Positions 10,682-22,600 of a DNA stretch of 64,000 nt are shown piece by piece (position 1 is the stretch's first letter; the number at the start of each line of letters is the position of its first letter). This DNA comes from Angiostrongylus vasorum (Eukaryota > Nematoda > Chromadorea > Rhabditida > Metastrongylidae). The stretch is taken from assembly GCA_018806985.1 (NCBI GenBank), contig JADANN010000294.1, positions 248,001-312,000 of the forward strand, written 5' to 3'. Below the pieces are notes generated by a model that saw only the letters and a program-made list of their open reading frames with translations, did no database searches and had not been told where the DNA came from. The translations under genes were made by a program, and so were the position numbers.

Positions 10682-13600
10682 CTGAAAAACTGAAGAATTA
10701 AGAAGTGCAAATATTCCCAACGCAGTACAATAAAAGCTTACGTTTCTCCAGAATAAGAATCCAGGGATAGACCAATTTTCCAAATTAAACGCAAAAAAAT
10801 GTCTTGCGCAGTGTCGAAAAATTTCATTGTGGGTGTACCCACATTGTCACCAAGGTGTCGCAGAGCCTCGTGTTCAAAAAAGTTTTCATGTTGTACTATC
10901 CTATTGAGGAAATAGTACTTGCGTGGGAGTTTATGTAGAAGATAGAGAAATATCTCCAATCTAAAAGAAATGGAAACAAAGAAATGTTAGGAGGCAGTCC
11001 TTAAATTGTGTAATAGCCATCTAAAAGCATTTAACTATCGTCTTATTAAAGATGTTATTATTGATGTCGCCTAAGACATAAGCGGTTTGAAGCTTTGCAA
11101 ATATCTTAGCAATATTGTTGTTATTATTATTCTTATTGCAATAATAAGAGTGAGCAGAGCATTATTACTGCTACTATCACTATTAACACATTCGTATCCA
11201 CAGTTGATTTTACTGTGTCTGTAGAAACTGTAAAACTCGTCCGCGATTTATACACTATAGTGTTGATTTTTTGTGGACCGAAAATAACAAATTTTGATAG
11301 CATGGACTGCGGGACTTTTTGGAGTTGAGAAAATCACAAAGTCTTGGAAGAGATATTGCCTTATCCGTCTGGACGAATTCCACGTATGGAAGGCTCTATT
11401 CGGCTAATCTCCATTAAACAGCTGGAAGACTTACGAAGAACATAACGGCACTGAAGGACGGGAAACATTCGAAGAGACAGCTAGTATTGAACAAATCTTG
11501 TTTTCAGCAACCTCAATTCTGTTCAATTCTTTGCTTCCTCTTGCTCTTTTTCGCCCACTTCTATCTTGATTCCATCGACTTCACTTAGTACTAATGAATC
11601 TGCTTTCTATTTGGCTGGATCATTTTTTCTTGTCAATAATCGTTTAATATTATATCCCTGAGCCATTTCAGCTGATGAGGGCTTTAACTTCGATCTCTTA
11701 TCGAGAATGTGCCGATGAAAAAGATGGAGATGAGAAGGACTAGGATTAGGACAAGGATTAGAGTCCAGTGTTTTTCCGACATAGAGAGTAAAGAAACCGA
11801 ATAGGAAAATGAACAAAAGTGATGACAAACTTATTGATGAATTACCCTGCAGTATACTGTTCTACAACCCCTGTATCTCCGACTAGCCACTCAAATTGCA
11901 CAGGCGGCGTTGAGAAGTGCCAACATCAAAAGAGTATTATTTGTACGAATAGCAATGTCTCCATTACTGAAGAGGAAGCATTCTATGCAGCGATGAAGAT
12001 CACATGCGATTTTCTCGATGAAGGGAAGCATCTCTGCATCGATGGATGCTACAGAATTCTTCTTTTGGTTGAAGGTTTACTGTGAAGAACCACCCATCTT
12101 ATCGACAGTTGTAGGAAAAACACGACTTGCAAGCAAATCGTCCAGTGGAAGGTGAAAGGTGGATAAATATTAGCCCAACAGAATTGCAGCAGTATAATAG
12201 TGTTAAAATAGCAAGATAAGAAGAAGGACACTATAATGCCGCCCACAGTTAACGATGCGACCGTTTCTTCCAGACTATTAGAACCGCACGTGATTGGAAG
12301 TAAGATTGTTGATTGTGGGCAAGAACTATAAGTTGTGTGCTAAGATTATCTTGTACCTATGTATAAATTGTAGATTGTAAGTTGCAAAATAAATGTAATG
12401 AGCACAATGATGTTGCTGCCAGTTATCACGGGCACCGTGCTGGTTCGATCGCACTACGGGCTCAACAAGTTCCATTCCTCTGGGGTTGGCAAATTGGTGC
12501 CGAATTAGTCCGAAAAAAATCATTTTCCGCAATTCATTTGGGAACATTGTAACCTGGTTATTTCAGGAGTCCAGTGAGAATCGACTCGATCAGCATTCTA
12601 TGACATTCAAGGTGAAATGAAAACCCTCAAGGAAGCCGAAACCACACGTAAAAGTCGGAAGGCCCTTGTAGATGATAGATGCGAGGAAAGGAATGGAATG
12701 TGGGAAGTACTGGAATCCGCATAGTAGATGTGAAGACGGGTCGCATAAAAAATAAAGAAATGTAGTACAGAAAGGTAATAGGACTTCGTGACTATTTTTA
12801 AAGGCAAAAATATGTTGGAACAAATTGAGAAGAAATACGCTCTCTGATGAGCCATTCTGGAGAGCGCATTTCGATGACTTGCCATCTATTCATAGCGAAA
12901 AGCTCTTCCTAGGTGCCGAATTCCAGTGTTCAGGTCGACACACTTACGCATCTTCAGCGACCAGTCTCCATACTGCACACGCTTTCCAATAGCAAGAGTT
13001 CTTTGACTCGAAATGGGCTCCTCCCAAAAAGGATTTTCTGCTAAATATTAAATAAACAGAGCAGTTTTTCAAGGACCACTCCTAGCATAACATTCTGTTG
13101 AACAAGCTATCGATTTAGTACGAAGACTACGGTCGAGAAGCTTTGCGGAGGAATGCCGAAGCGCGAGCACAAAGACATAATGCAGCTGGTAGCGAATGTG
13201 TTAATAACAATAATTATACGACTATTGCTGCCATTGTTAAGAACAATACTATTATTGTGCTTATTATAAATACTGATTTTATTGTTACATTTTTTGGCTA
13301 TCAATTATCATTGGGTCGAACTCTCAACGGGGTTCATACCTTGCAGAAAATTGTGCTGAGTGAACTGCACTTCTGTAAAGGCGATGTGGTTGTTGAAATG
13401 CTGATGTTCAGTCGAACAACCCTATTGCTTTGCACACTCTGCTCACCTTGTGTGATGGCTGTGAGGAGAGTTTCCCTGCTGACACAGCTGGATGAAAAAC
13501 AGAAAGCGCTTCTGAGGCAGGAGGAGTGTATCGGAACGGTAGCTAATGTGGAACAAAAACCGTATTGAAGACTCATGAAAAATACGGTACAAACACTGTA

Positions 13601-16600
13601 ATTGGACTCGATTGAATCATGGAGTGCGCTTTATTCCTATCTTACAAATGTATTCGAGTCTACGCTGTGTTTGTAGAAAAACATTTTTTCTCTTTTCATA
13701 GAATAAGATGTGTGCAAAGTTTTTCGTTGTATCTTTTCAAACGTTAGTTTACCTGCTCTATTCGAGAACTTCATTTCACTCAAAATGTTTTTCATTAGAA
13801 AGAATGCTATTTTCCCAAATTAATCCATGAATCCTGCTGTGAAAGAAAACTGGCAGAAGCGAGATCGAGTTTCTCTTCTTCATGACAACTCTGAAATGTA
13901 CTTGGTTCCAGCAGTTCGTTGCCAGCTGGGGACGATCGTATGGATAACGATAGCACATTTTCCGAGTAACCTAGTCTACAGCATATATCCTTCTCCTACA
14001 AATGACAGATCAAAATGGTTTCAACTGAGGACTACGAGCTATTTACAAAGGTCACCAATCAATTACGCTCAATCCAGTTATCAGAAGAATTCAAATCGCA
14101 TCTCTCTCACCCCATAGAGGAACAAAACAAAAGGTTTCAATCGGTAGCAAAACACTTAGTGCCAGTTGCTAAAGAAGAGAGAGGAAGAGCGAATTTATAA
14201 CCAGCAGTAATGCAAAAAAATGCCTGTTCGGAGCAGGTGAAAAAATGAATATTCCAAAACAAAAATATCAACCGTTTGCGAAGTATATTCCGCTAATAAT
14301 TTTGTTGAGCGAAGACGAGATCTGTAGCATGGTTCGTTTTGGCACGGGAACTGAGAACACAAACAGGGGCACAACTGCAGGCCCCTACATCATCGCTGCA
14401 GAATGCCTCTACCCGGAAGTCACAAACTACACTCCTCCAACACTGCTAACAACACATCCTCAAAACCAAAGGCTCTCGTGTCACTGGCAGACGTCGTGCA
14501 CCGACAATTACGCCGAAAACGAATGACCGAAAGGATATTCTCTAGGATCGTAAAGCCTACTTTTTGAGAGCACTCTAGCAGCTTCGTGAAGATTACCTTA
14601 TGGCAGATATCATCGACCGTAGACCAGGTTGAGTATGCATGATCCCAACAAGAATTCTGGGCTACAGATCACATCCGTACTGCCACTATGGTCACAGGGT
14701 TTCTCCATCGATCCATTCTAGTAGTGATTAGAAAACGTATTTGAAAGAAAAATCATCTTTTCGCTGAAGATTTCCATTTGTTCATGTGCTTAGTTTTCAT
14801 AAACAATGAAGTCACTTAAGTGCAACCAAAGCGAGAATGCGTGCTCATCTTGCAGAAGAAATCGTTATCTTTTCAAGGAGTCTTGGTGAATTATAGACGG
14901 TGCTTAAGGAGATCACGAAAGCAGTGAAAGAGAAACGAGTGAGAATAAATCGGAAAAAATGTTATTTCATGAAAAGCCACAGTGCGGTGGAAGATGGACG
15001 GAGAATGGTTTGATTTATTACAAAGGCTGTATCCTTCGTCTACCTACGTTGTCTTATGAGCACATAGAACGATGATCGTTCGGAAGAAGAAGTCTTGTGG
15101 GAGCCAAATTTTGTCTCGAATTCCTGCTCAAATACACAGTTGTCCTACGCTGACAGCTAGGTCAAAGAAGCACTGAGAACTTGGCACACTATATGAGAAT
15201 GCTCAAACGATGTTTTATAAAAAACAACCGGAATAAACAACGTGAAGTTGAACAACATAGGTGAGATACTTGATAAATATCACGCTTTCAAGATTCAAGG
15301 GATGTCTATCCAAGGGGATACGTAGATGTGATGGTGGTATGACAAGAACAGTCGAAGATAAATGGGCAAGAAAAAACGGTGGAGTGCATCTCACGAGGAT
15401 TAAAGTGCTCTTCTGAGCGGCCACCTACAGGATGGGCGGAAGAGTGTGTCAATTACAATAACCAGTATTCATTGCTTGAAGCGGTTTATGAGAACGAGAA
15501 GGACACTGGAAGAAGTCTCCATTGACGGAACGGACATCTGCTACTGGTGATGAGCACGGGAAAACCAAGCGAATGAAAGGTGTGGAGGGTTGCGTCTGTC
15601 ATGTGAACACTTCCCTCCAAGGATTGTTGAAATAAGTGGTTTTTAAAGTTGGAAAAAAACTATTCTCAATAAGTTCTCTTTTTCGTCTATTCTTCGTTTA
15701 TTCATCCTCTTGTTCATTGGACGAGATTATATTCATGGTCACAATTTTAATTCTTTATTGTAAACTCAGAACCCAATTTTAAAATCCGCTCTAGAAATTA
15801 AACTAATCTTTTTCCAGTATTAGAACAGATATCATTAAATTAGTTGATCCTAAATTTAAAAACGATATCCAGCACCTTGAATTGAAGACAACAAGTAGGT
15901 TTGAAAGATCCACGATATAGTTTATATACGGCCCAATCGCCTCTACTATTTTAGCTTCAAAAGTATTCAGAAGTAGAGCTGCTACATTGCAAGCAATAAA
16001 GAGAAGAACTACGAGTATCTGAAACGCGTAAATTAGTCGTTATTTAGTGGACAAGCACAGCAAAGGAACTTGCCAAAGAAATTGTGTCTCCTGTATTCGT
16101 ACTTCCCGCTCCAAATATTGAAGCACCTAGATATTGCAGTATATTCAGATTTATATAAAATAGACAATAGAAATGTAAACTTACCAATAATAAACGTATT
16201 CAAAATAACAAGTATGATGAGTGGGCCAACAGCTAAGAATATTGCATACATATATTTGTAGTAAACTTCCTGATATCTGAATGAAAGCGATTTATAGTAA
16301 GAGATAGCAAATGTGTAATAAATACAAGTATTTTAAGTTTATAGCCCTATCTCTCAATTAAGAGAAAATGACAGGTTGTTGGAGAGACGCGGTTCTTTCA
16401 AGTAACCTAGGATCTTCCTTAAAATACTAGAATCACTTCACTGCACAAGGAGAAAGAAATTCAGTAGAGTGATAAATGTAATGCTGAATTCATCAGCTCT
16501 AGATAGAGGAAGCAGCATAAGGTTGGTGGGAAGATAATGGCGATTTTTCATTGGCAACTTTTTGTACGCGGCAGCTCGACTCCTACAGAACTTTACTTTT

Positions 16601-19600
16601 CAAAAATATTGGGATATACATATCTATGGGGGGCGACCTATAATATTAAATTTTCGGAAGAGCGATTTTTCCGGCGCTAATTGCTAAGCAATTTATCAGG
16701 AAGTATTTTTCGAGATTTTGTAAAAATGAAGGCTGATTGGCGAGAGGTCCGTCGACGAGTTGGAGAGAAGGAGTATCGCAGCCCCACTCAGTCAGCTTTT
16801 TGCGGAGATAGTTATTGCTCTTGCACCGAACTAAAAGAATGGTAATAAGGAGAATAAACGCAGAAACTTCGTAAGCTCTGCTTTACAAACGATATTGTTC
16901 AGATTTGGTTCCAACGCCCTTAAGCAATATCTAATATCTATCTAATATATATCTATCAAAACGCAGAATTCGTTGATGGCATGGAAGCGTCTTAGATACG
17001 AGTTAACGAGCAACCCTTCCATTCTCATCGTTTCAGGCTGTTACTCGTAGCAAAGATCGGGTGCGCCTAAGCAGAGCTATTATATATTGGGATAATAAAA
17101 AAGAAGGTGAACCGCTCGGCTTTAATAAATTCCTGTGGAATGCACTATGCACTCGACTCCATTAAGCATCGTTAGAGGTGACTAAATGCTTATCTGGCCA
17201 ACTACATGACTTGCGGTGGTTTATGGGTAACAGATCAGTGCTGATGTCCTCCCATGCAAGTTAGGTAATAATCTGCGGCATCTGAGGGATTGGTGGGCAC
17301 CGCGCGCACGATCGAAGAGAGGATTAGGAGTGTGTTACATGGCACCTACAACCATTGCGCTGTACGTTGCCATATTTCGAGATACGAGGGAAAACGACGA
17401 TGAATCAAAGGCAACGTGTCAATGGAAAGTGTAAGCGTAGCTAAACGAAAAGTGAAAGCGTGGGTAAACGCTCATAGAAACTCGCACGCTGCTGTAGAGC
17501 AGTAAGACAACGAAGCGAATAGAAGAATAGTCGAGGTCCGAAAAAGATGTACAGATTTACCGCATGAGAATCTAAGTACGTTATAAGAAAGTTAAGATTA
17601 TGCAAAAGCTAAGAACGCTAAAAGTGAACGGTTCGTGCGAAGACATTCTGTAATTACAGCTGTAGATGAGAACATTCGCGAACAACAGCATGATTTCTTA
17701 GGCTTCTTTAACATCCTGTTCTGGATTATCCACTGCTGCAAGCAAGGTTATGTTAGAGGCAAAGGCAGTACGGATAAAGGTCTGAGACCAGCGTGCAGAG
17801 TGATAGAGGATAAAGCTTCTATTCGACCTCATCAGGAGTGTCCAACTTGTTCGCAGAGCGATGAACGAAAGATATGGCGAACTTACGAAAGAGCGAAGTA
17901 GATAGAGTCGGATTGAGGGAAAAGGTTCGTTCCAGATGACGGTCGGTTCACTTCTAGTTCTTTGCTCTTGTATATTTTTCCGTGACCAAGGTATTATCCA
18001 AGCGAGCTGAGGGTATGGCGAGCATCGTTTGGCATGCTATTTATGGGGGATATGGATATATTTTACCTACGGCCATCAAACCAAATAGTTGTTCACTAAA
18101 TGCTTTTTTGAGCCAGCTTATAGTATCAAGCATCCCCATTTACATTGTAGTCGAATTTTTCCATTAAAGTGAATTATGATTTTATGATATTCTTTGTGTT
18201 GATCAGCTGATAAGATGAAGCCCTTTGGACTAAATTATAACGTAACAGGGATAGTGGCCAGGTTACAGAATCTGCTAGGTTCAGCCAGTAATCAAAGACT
18301 TATCCTCTTTAACATACCGCTTTATCATCTTTTTTAATCGCTCTTAATCTACAAGTTCTTCACACTTTCTGCTTTATAAAACTTATATATAAAAAAACTT
18401 CATTAAACTTCAGCAGAACTTTTCAATCAGATATTTCTGCCAACTTACAATTCGTTGTATCTCATAGTCTCTGGGCAAACCTCCCATGAGGAGCCTCCGA
18501 GGGTTTCATGAAAGCAGTCGATAACTATAGCCTCGAAACAATGAGGAATATTGTACAGAACGGAGAATATAAACACAAAAAACGATGCAACGACGAATAA
18601 ACTTCGATTTTGCCACGGAATTTCTCACATTTTCAGGTAGGCAGACCTTAACAAGTATAATATTATTGGGCTAACAGAGTCAAGCTGAATTCAAATAAAC
18701 TTTTGCATAGAATCACTGCTAGACACGAGCAGATTTTAGGTTCCTGACAAAAAACATGCAGTTTAGAATCAGAAATCTCTCGATACCGTAAACAGTGCGC
18801 GTTTTGGAGAATGAGGAGGGATGATAATTTCCATAGTATTTCACAGTATTTGTAGCCTGTTTTTTTGGTTTTTTAAGCATACTGTGTTTCAAAAAAGCGG
18901 TAGAAAATTGACAAATCGGGTCATAAAGGATCAAGGTTTAAGCTCTCGGCGTTGATCGCTCCCTGAGGGATGCGCCATGCATTCGACTTCATTATGCATC
19001 GTTTGGAGGTAATTGAATAGCAAATATGGCCTTTGCAATGACTCGCGGCGGCCTCCCGATGTATCGAACCAGTGCTGCTATCCTCCCAGACTGGTCTGAT
19101 ATCAATGCCGACCCCGGAGGGATGGAGGGCTTGGTGGGTCATGGGGCGCGGGGACCGATTTAACGTGTGTGTTGCAGGGCGCCTCCGACCACTACGCCAT
19201 ACGCGTCTTTACAAATCGGAAAAAAGTTACGAAATTCGAGAAGATTGTTGAATTGTCAACGAATTCTTTCAGTACTTAACAGCAAGGAATTATAACGATC
19301 TAACCACCGTCTTTTAAAACGCCAAAAAATTAGGCTAAAGTTTGAATTTAGGTGATTTAAAGAGGAATTTGCAAAATTTTCATCTCCAAGAAACAGATTT
19401 TTTCCAAATAGGTTTTCCTATACAAGCATCTGAACTCCTTGACTATTGTTCACGAAGAAAGTGAGGATATTTCTGACAAATATGTAATGACAAATCGTTA
19501 TTGTTGTATCAAATAAAGGAAATGATGGAAACATCAGCATAAACTGCAAAATTGAATGCAAAAAGCAAAAAATATGCAGGATAGTGGGAGTCGAAGCTAA

Positions 19601-22600
19601 CCTGAGCAAAAACAATCGGCTGCTGCGAAGACAGTGAAGTATACCGAACACGTCTGTGCAGTCATACCCATAGGAAAAACAATAGGTGAAAATAACTGAA
19701 GGAAAATTGGCGGCTTCAAGTAGTACATATGCAAACATGATGAGCCGAGCTGTACCCACCCCAAATATTCTGTGTTAAATTCAGAGAGAATTTTCTGACG
19801 CTGTCAAGAAAAAAAGAGGAAAATTCCTGTTAGAATGACAGCGCTGTCCGAACAGCCTAATGCACACAAGTAACGGTTAGTGGAAGACCGCATCTCTAAA
19901 ACAAAGCAATCAAACGTCATGTCCTAGTTCTGGATTGTTTTGTTTTACCAAGCGCACAGGTTACAACAAAAACTCTAGGTTTTTAATCGTCTTAATGTGC
20001 TCAAGTATTAACATTCTTATCAATAATATGTTAATTTCACTTGTATAACCTGTCGTTCTCACTGATCGCCGACTGACTAGATCGGGCACTATTGAATCCT
20101 CCAATTTTCCCTGTGATTACGCAGTGGGTTATGCTGGCTCCAGCGACGACCCTTGAAACATCGTATTTTTTCTTATAGGGCTCTCGTGAAAAACTCTGGC
20201 AAGCGGGCCGGTGGTTTTCCTGCAGTACGTTTGACATCATAAGGCATCCAGTCACTAACGGCTCTTGTCTATCGTTGTCGTTCATACGCATTACGTGTCC
20301 GGCCCACCTTATCTTCGATTGTTTGGCGTACAGAACGGCATCTTTGATTTTTAATCGTTGACGCAGGTCGGAGCTTTGGATCCCTTCAGCTACTTGTGTG
20401 AAAAAGGGATACTCGTCCTTTCGACAGCGCGTTCAATAACGCTGAGTGACTTTTCATGCTGGTTACCCAGCGACCAGGTCTCTGACTCATACGTTAAGGT
20501 AGGAAGAATCGTGGAGTCGAAGAGCTAGGCACGTAGTCGGGTGTTTTTGCCCCTCTTCACTACATCCACTTTTTAGTACTTATTATGGATATTTAAAGCT
20601 CCTCAAGGCGTTCGTTTCGACTCTACAATTCAACTCTAGAGCTAAGTCTTTCGTCATGTTGATTTCCTGACCTAGACAGACTTTACTGTAACATTCGGAG
20701 ATAATTGGTGTGAATGGGGCATACGTAACCAACGCGTTCCTCATGAACATCGTGTTTACAAGATCTAGTCAAAGATCAATTTTTCAATATTCTTTATCAA
20801 AGTCGGCCACTGTTTTTTTCTTCTCCGCCAGTGCTTGGTGTTACAAGAACGATGTCATCAGCACTAACGAAGATGGTCTAATTGTCGACCATCGATTTTC
20901 GCCACCTCGTTATCCCATTCGCAGGTTCGTATAACGTTCTCGAGGGCAACAGTGAGATATTTTTACTCAACTGTATCGCCTTGCCCAACCTCTTTTATGA
21001 CATCAATGTTAATACCATTATGGATAGTGATATTTTAGTTGCGAAGATTTTAGAAATCTCATGAACAATCTTTATATACTGAGAAGGAGGCCCTGGCTCC
21101 CTCAGAGCTTCCGTGAATGCGTCTATTTAAGCTCAGTCAAAATCTTTCCTTGAAGTGATGGAAGTGAGGCAAAGCAGCCTTTTTTTCCTCTCCTGACACT
21201 TTCTTGAGTATTGTTTGTTGTCGTGTGGATGTGATCCATCGTATTAAATCCTTTTCGAAACCCTGCTTGCTCATATAGGTGTCCTTCGTCTGTTGTTCTG
21301 CTATCCTGCTTAGGATGACTCTTGTGAAGAGTTTATAGACGACAGACAGCAAGTGATTTAAGCGATAGTTGCTGATATCCTTAAGGTCATCATTCTGGAA
21401 TAGTAACAAGGATGTGCTGGTCTTCACTGAAGAGAAGCTTTGCATTCTAACGCTTAACGTGTGAGAAGAGGCGAACCAGTGTGTCGGCAAAGACTGGTGA
21501 AACGTTCTTCAGGTGGTCAAACCTTATCCTGTTCGGACCTGGTGCTGTTGGAATCTTTACCGATGAACTAGCGTGTAATATTTAAGCACGTAGAATAAAT
21601 AGATAGGACGATATATCCATCCTCCTTCATTTCTTATGAGAGCAGGAGGACGTGGCTACTGAAGAGATCTGATTAGTCATGGTGAATGACTTCTCCATTG
21701 CTTTTCCTGGGCGCTGTGAGTGCCCCGTCTGTGTGTCAGAGAGCAATCATCTTGGTTTTGTAATTGCCAAAGCTTCGGCAGCTTAGGAATGCTTTTCCAG
21801 CCTCTGCAGCTTCAACCGTAGCTGCTGCTCTCGTCTCTTTAAGACGGACCTGAGATGGCGGTTGCCTGCAGCTCGTGCGATTAGATATTGGCATATCAGC
21901 TTGATTGTTTCCGGAGATAGACGTCTCTTGGTGAGTTTGGAACTCCCAGCTTTTACAGTGTTAACGTGAAGATGTTGAACGAGTCGATCTGCATTCCTCA
22001 TCGTTGTTATTGCGAACGACATCTTCCCAACAGGAGACTAATGAACTGGATAAATCCCACTTTATGGTAATTTTGAGAGTTCCTTTTTTTGGAATTTAGT
22101 TGCTTTTTTCACCTGTCCACGAGAGATGGAGTCTTGCATGAAGTAGGCAATGGTATGAGTAAGCGTAGAATTTGGAAAAAACAGCGCTACCGGTTTTTCA
22201 AAAACTTTGATTTACACCATTTGATTTACTATAATGTGCTCTTTATTGTTATCCTACTCTACAATCGGAGACTCTCACGTCCAGTGCTCGGAATGGGACT
22301 ACTAGAGCTGCGAATTGCCATGGAAGGTCTTTATCGTCATGATAAACTGAGATAGATGCTCAACACGTCGTGCCTCTCCAATTAGTGGATACCAATGTGA
22401 CGTTCTTCAAACGTTCTCCTGGATCTAATCTTATCGTTGAAATCTCCGACATTGAAGAATGTGTGGTCTTCTTCGAAGAACTCCCCCAAGTTCATTGTGA
22501 GCACTTCGTCACGGCTTGATGTCGGTGCACAGACGACGAAGGTTCTCAAGACCGGAATTGGCTCACATCTTTCAACCGTAAAGGTCCGAATCGGATTAAC

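Larger units (their letters stand above)
10961..15875. other. 4.9-kb intron of the GPCR gene
   Basis: Lies between the TM6-TM7 exon and the final exons. It contains AAT/ATT-rich microsatellite-like sequence at 11110-11160 and 13195-13290, a SINE-C copy at 12395-12615 and a probable RTE fragment near 14650-15600. A 141-codon open frame at 13143-13568 (+) has no recognisable domain. A 73-codon frame at 11607-11828 (-) looks signal-peptide-like but has no ATG. Confidence 0.5.

Noticed and set aside
11607..11828. 73-codon minus-strand frame beginning with a signal-peptide-like hydrophobic stretch
   Set aside because: The frame has no ATG (first possible codon is TTG), no upstream in-frame Met before a stop, and no clear acceptor. 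It lies in a GPCR intron.
13143..13568. 141-codon plus-strand open frame
   Set aside because: No recognised domain, Asn-rich from an AAT repeat at its start, located in a GPCR intron on the opposite strand, and overlapped by an 80-codon frame on the other strand.
16019..16184. direct splice from the TM5 exon (16185) to the TM6 exon (16018)
   Set aside because: The phases do not match (phase 1 into phase 0), and the 53-bp exon between them restores the frame and the loop.
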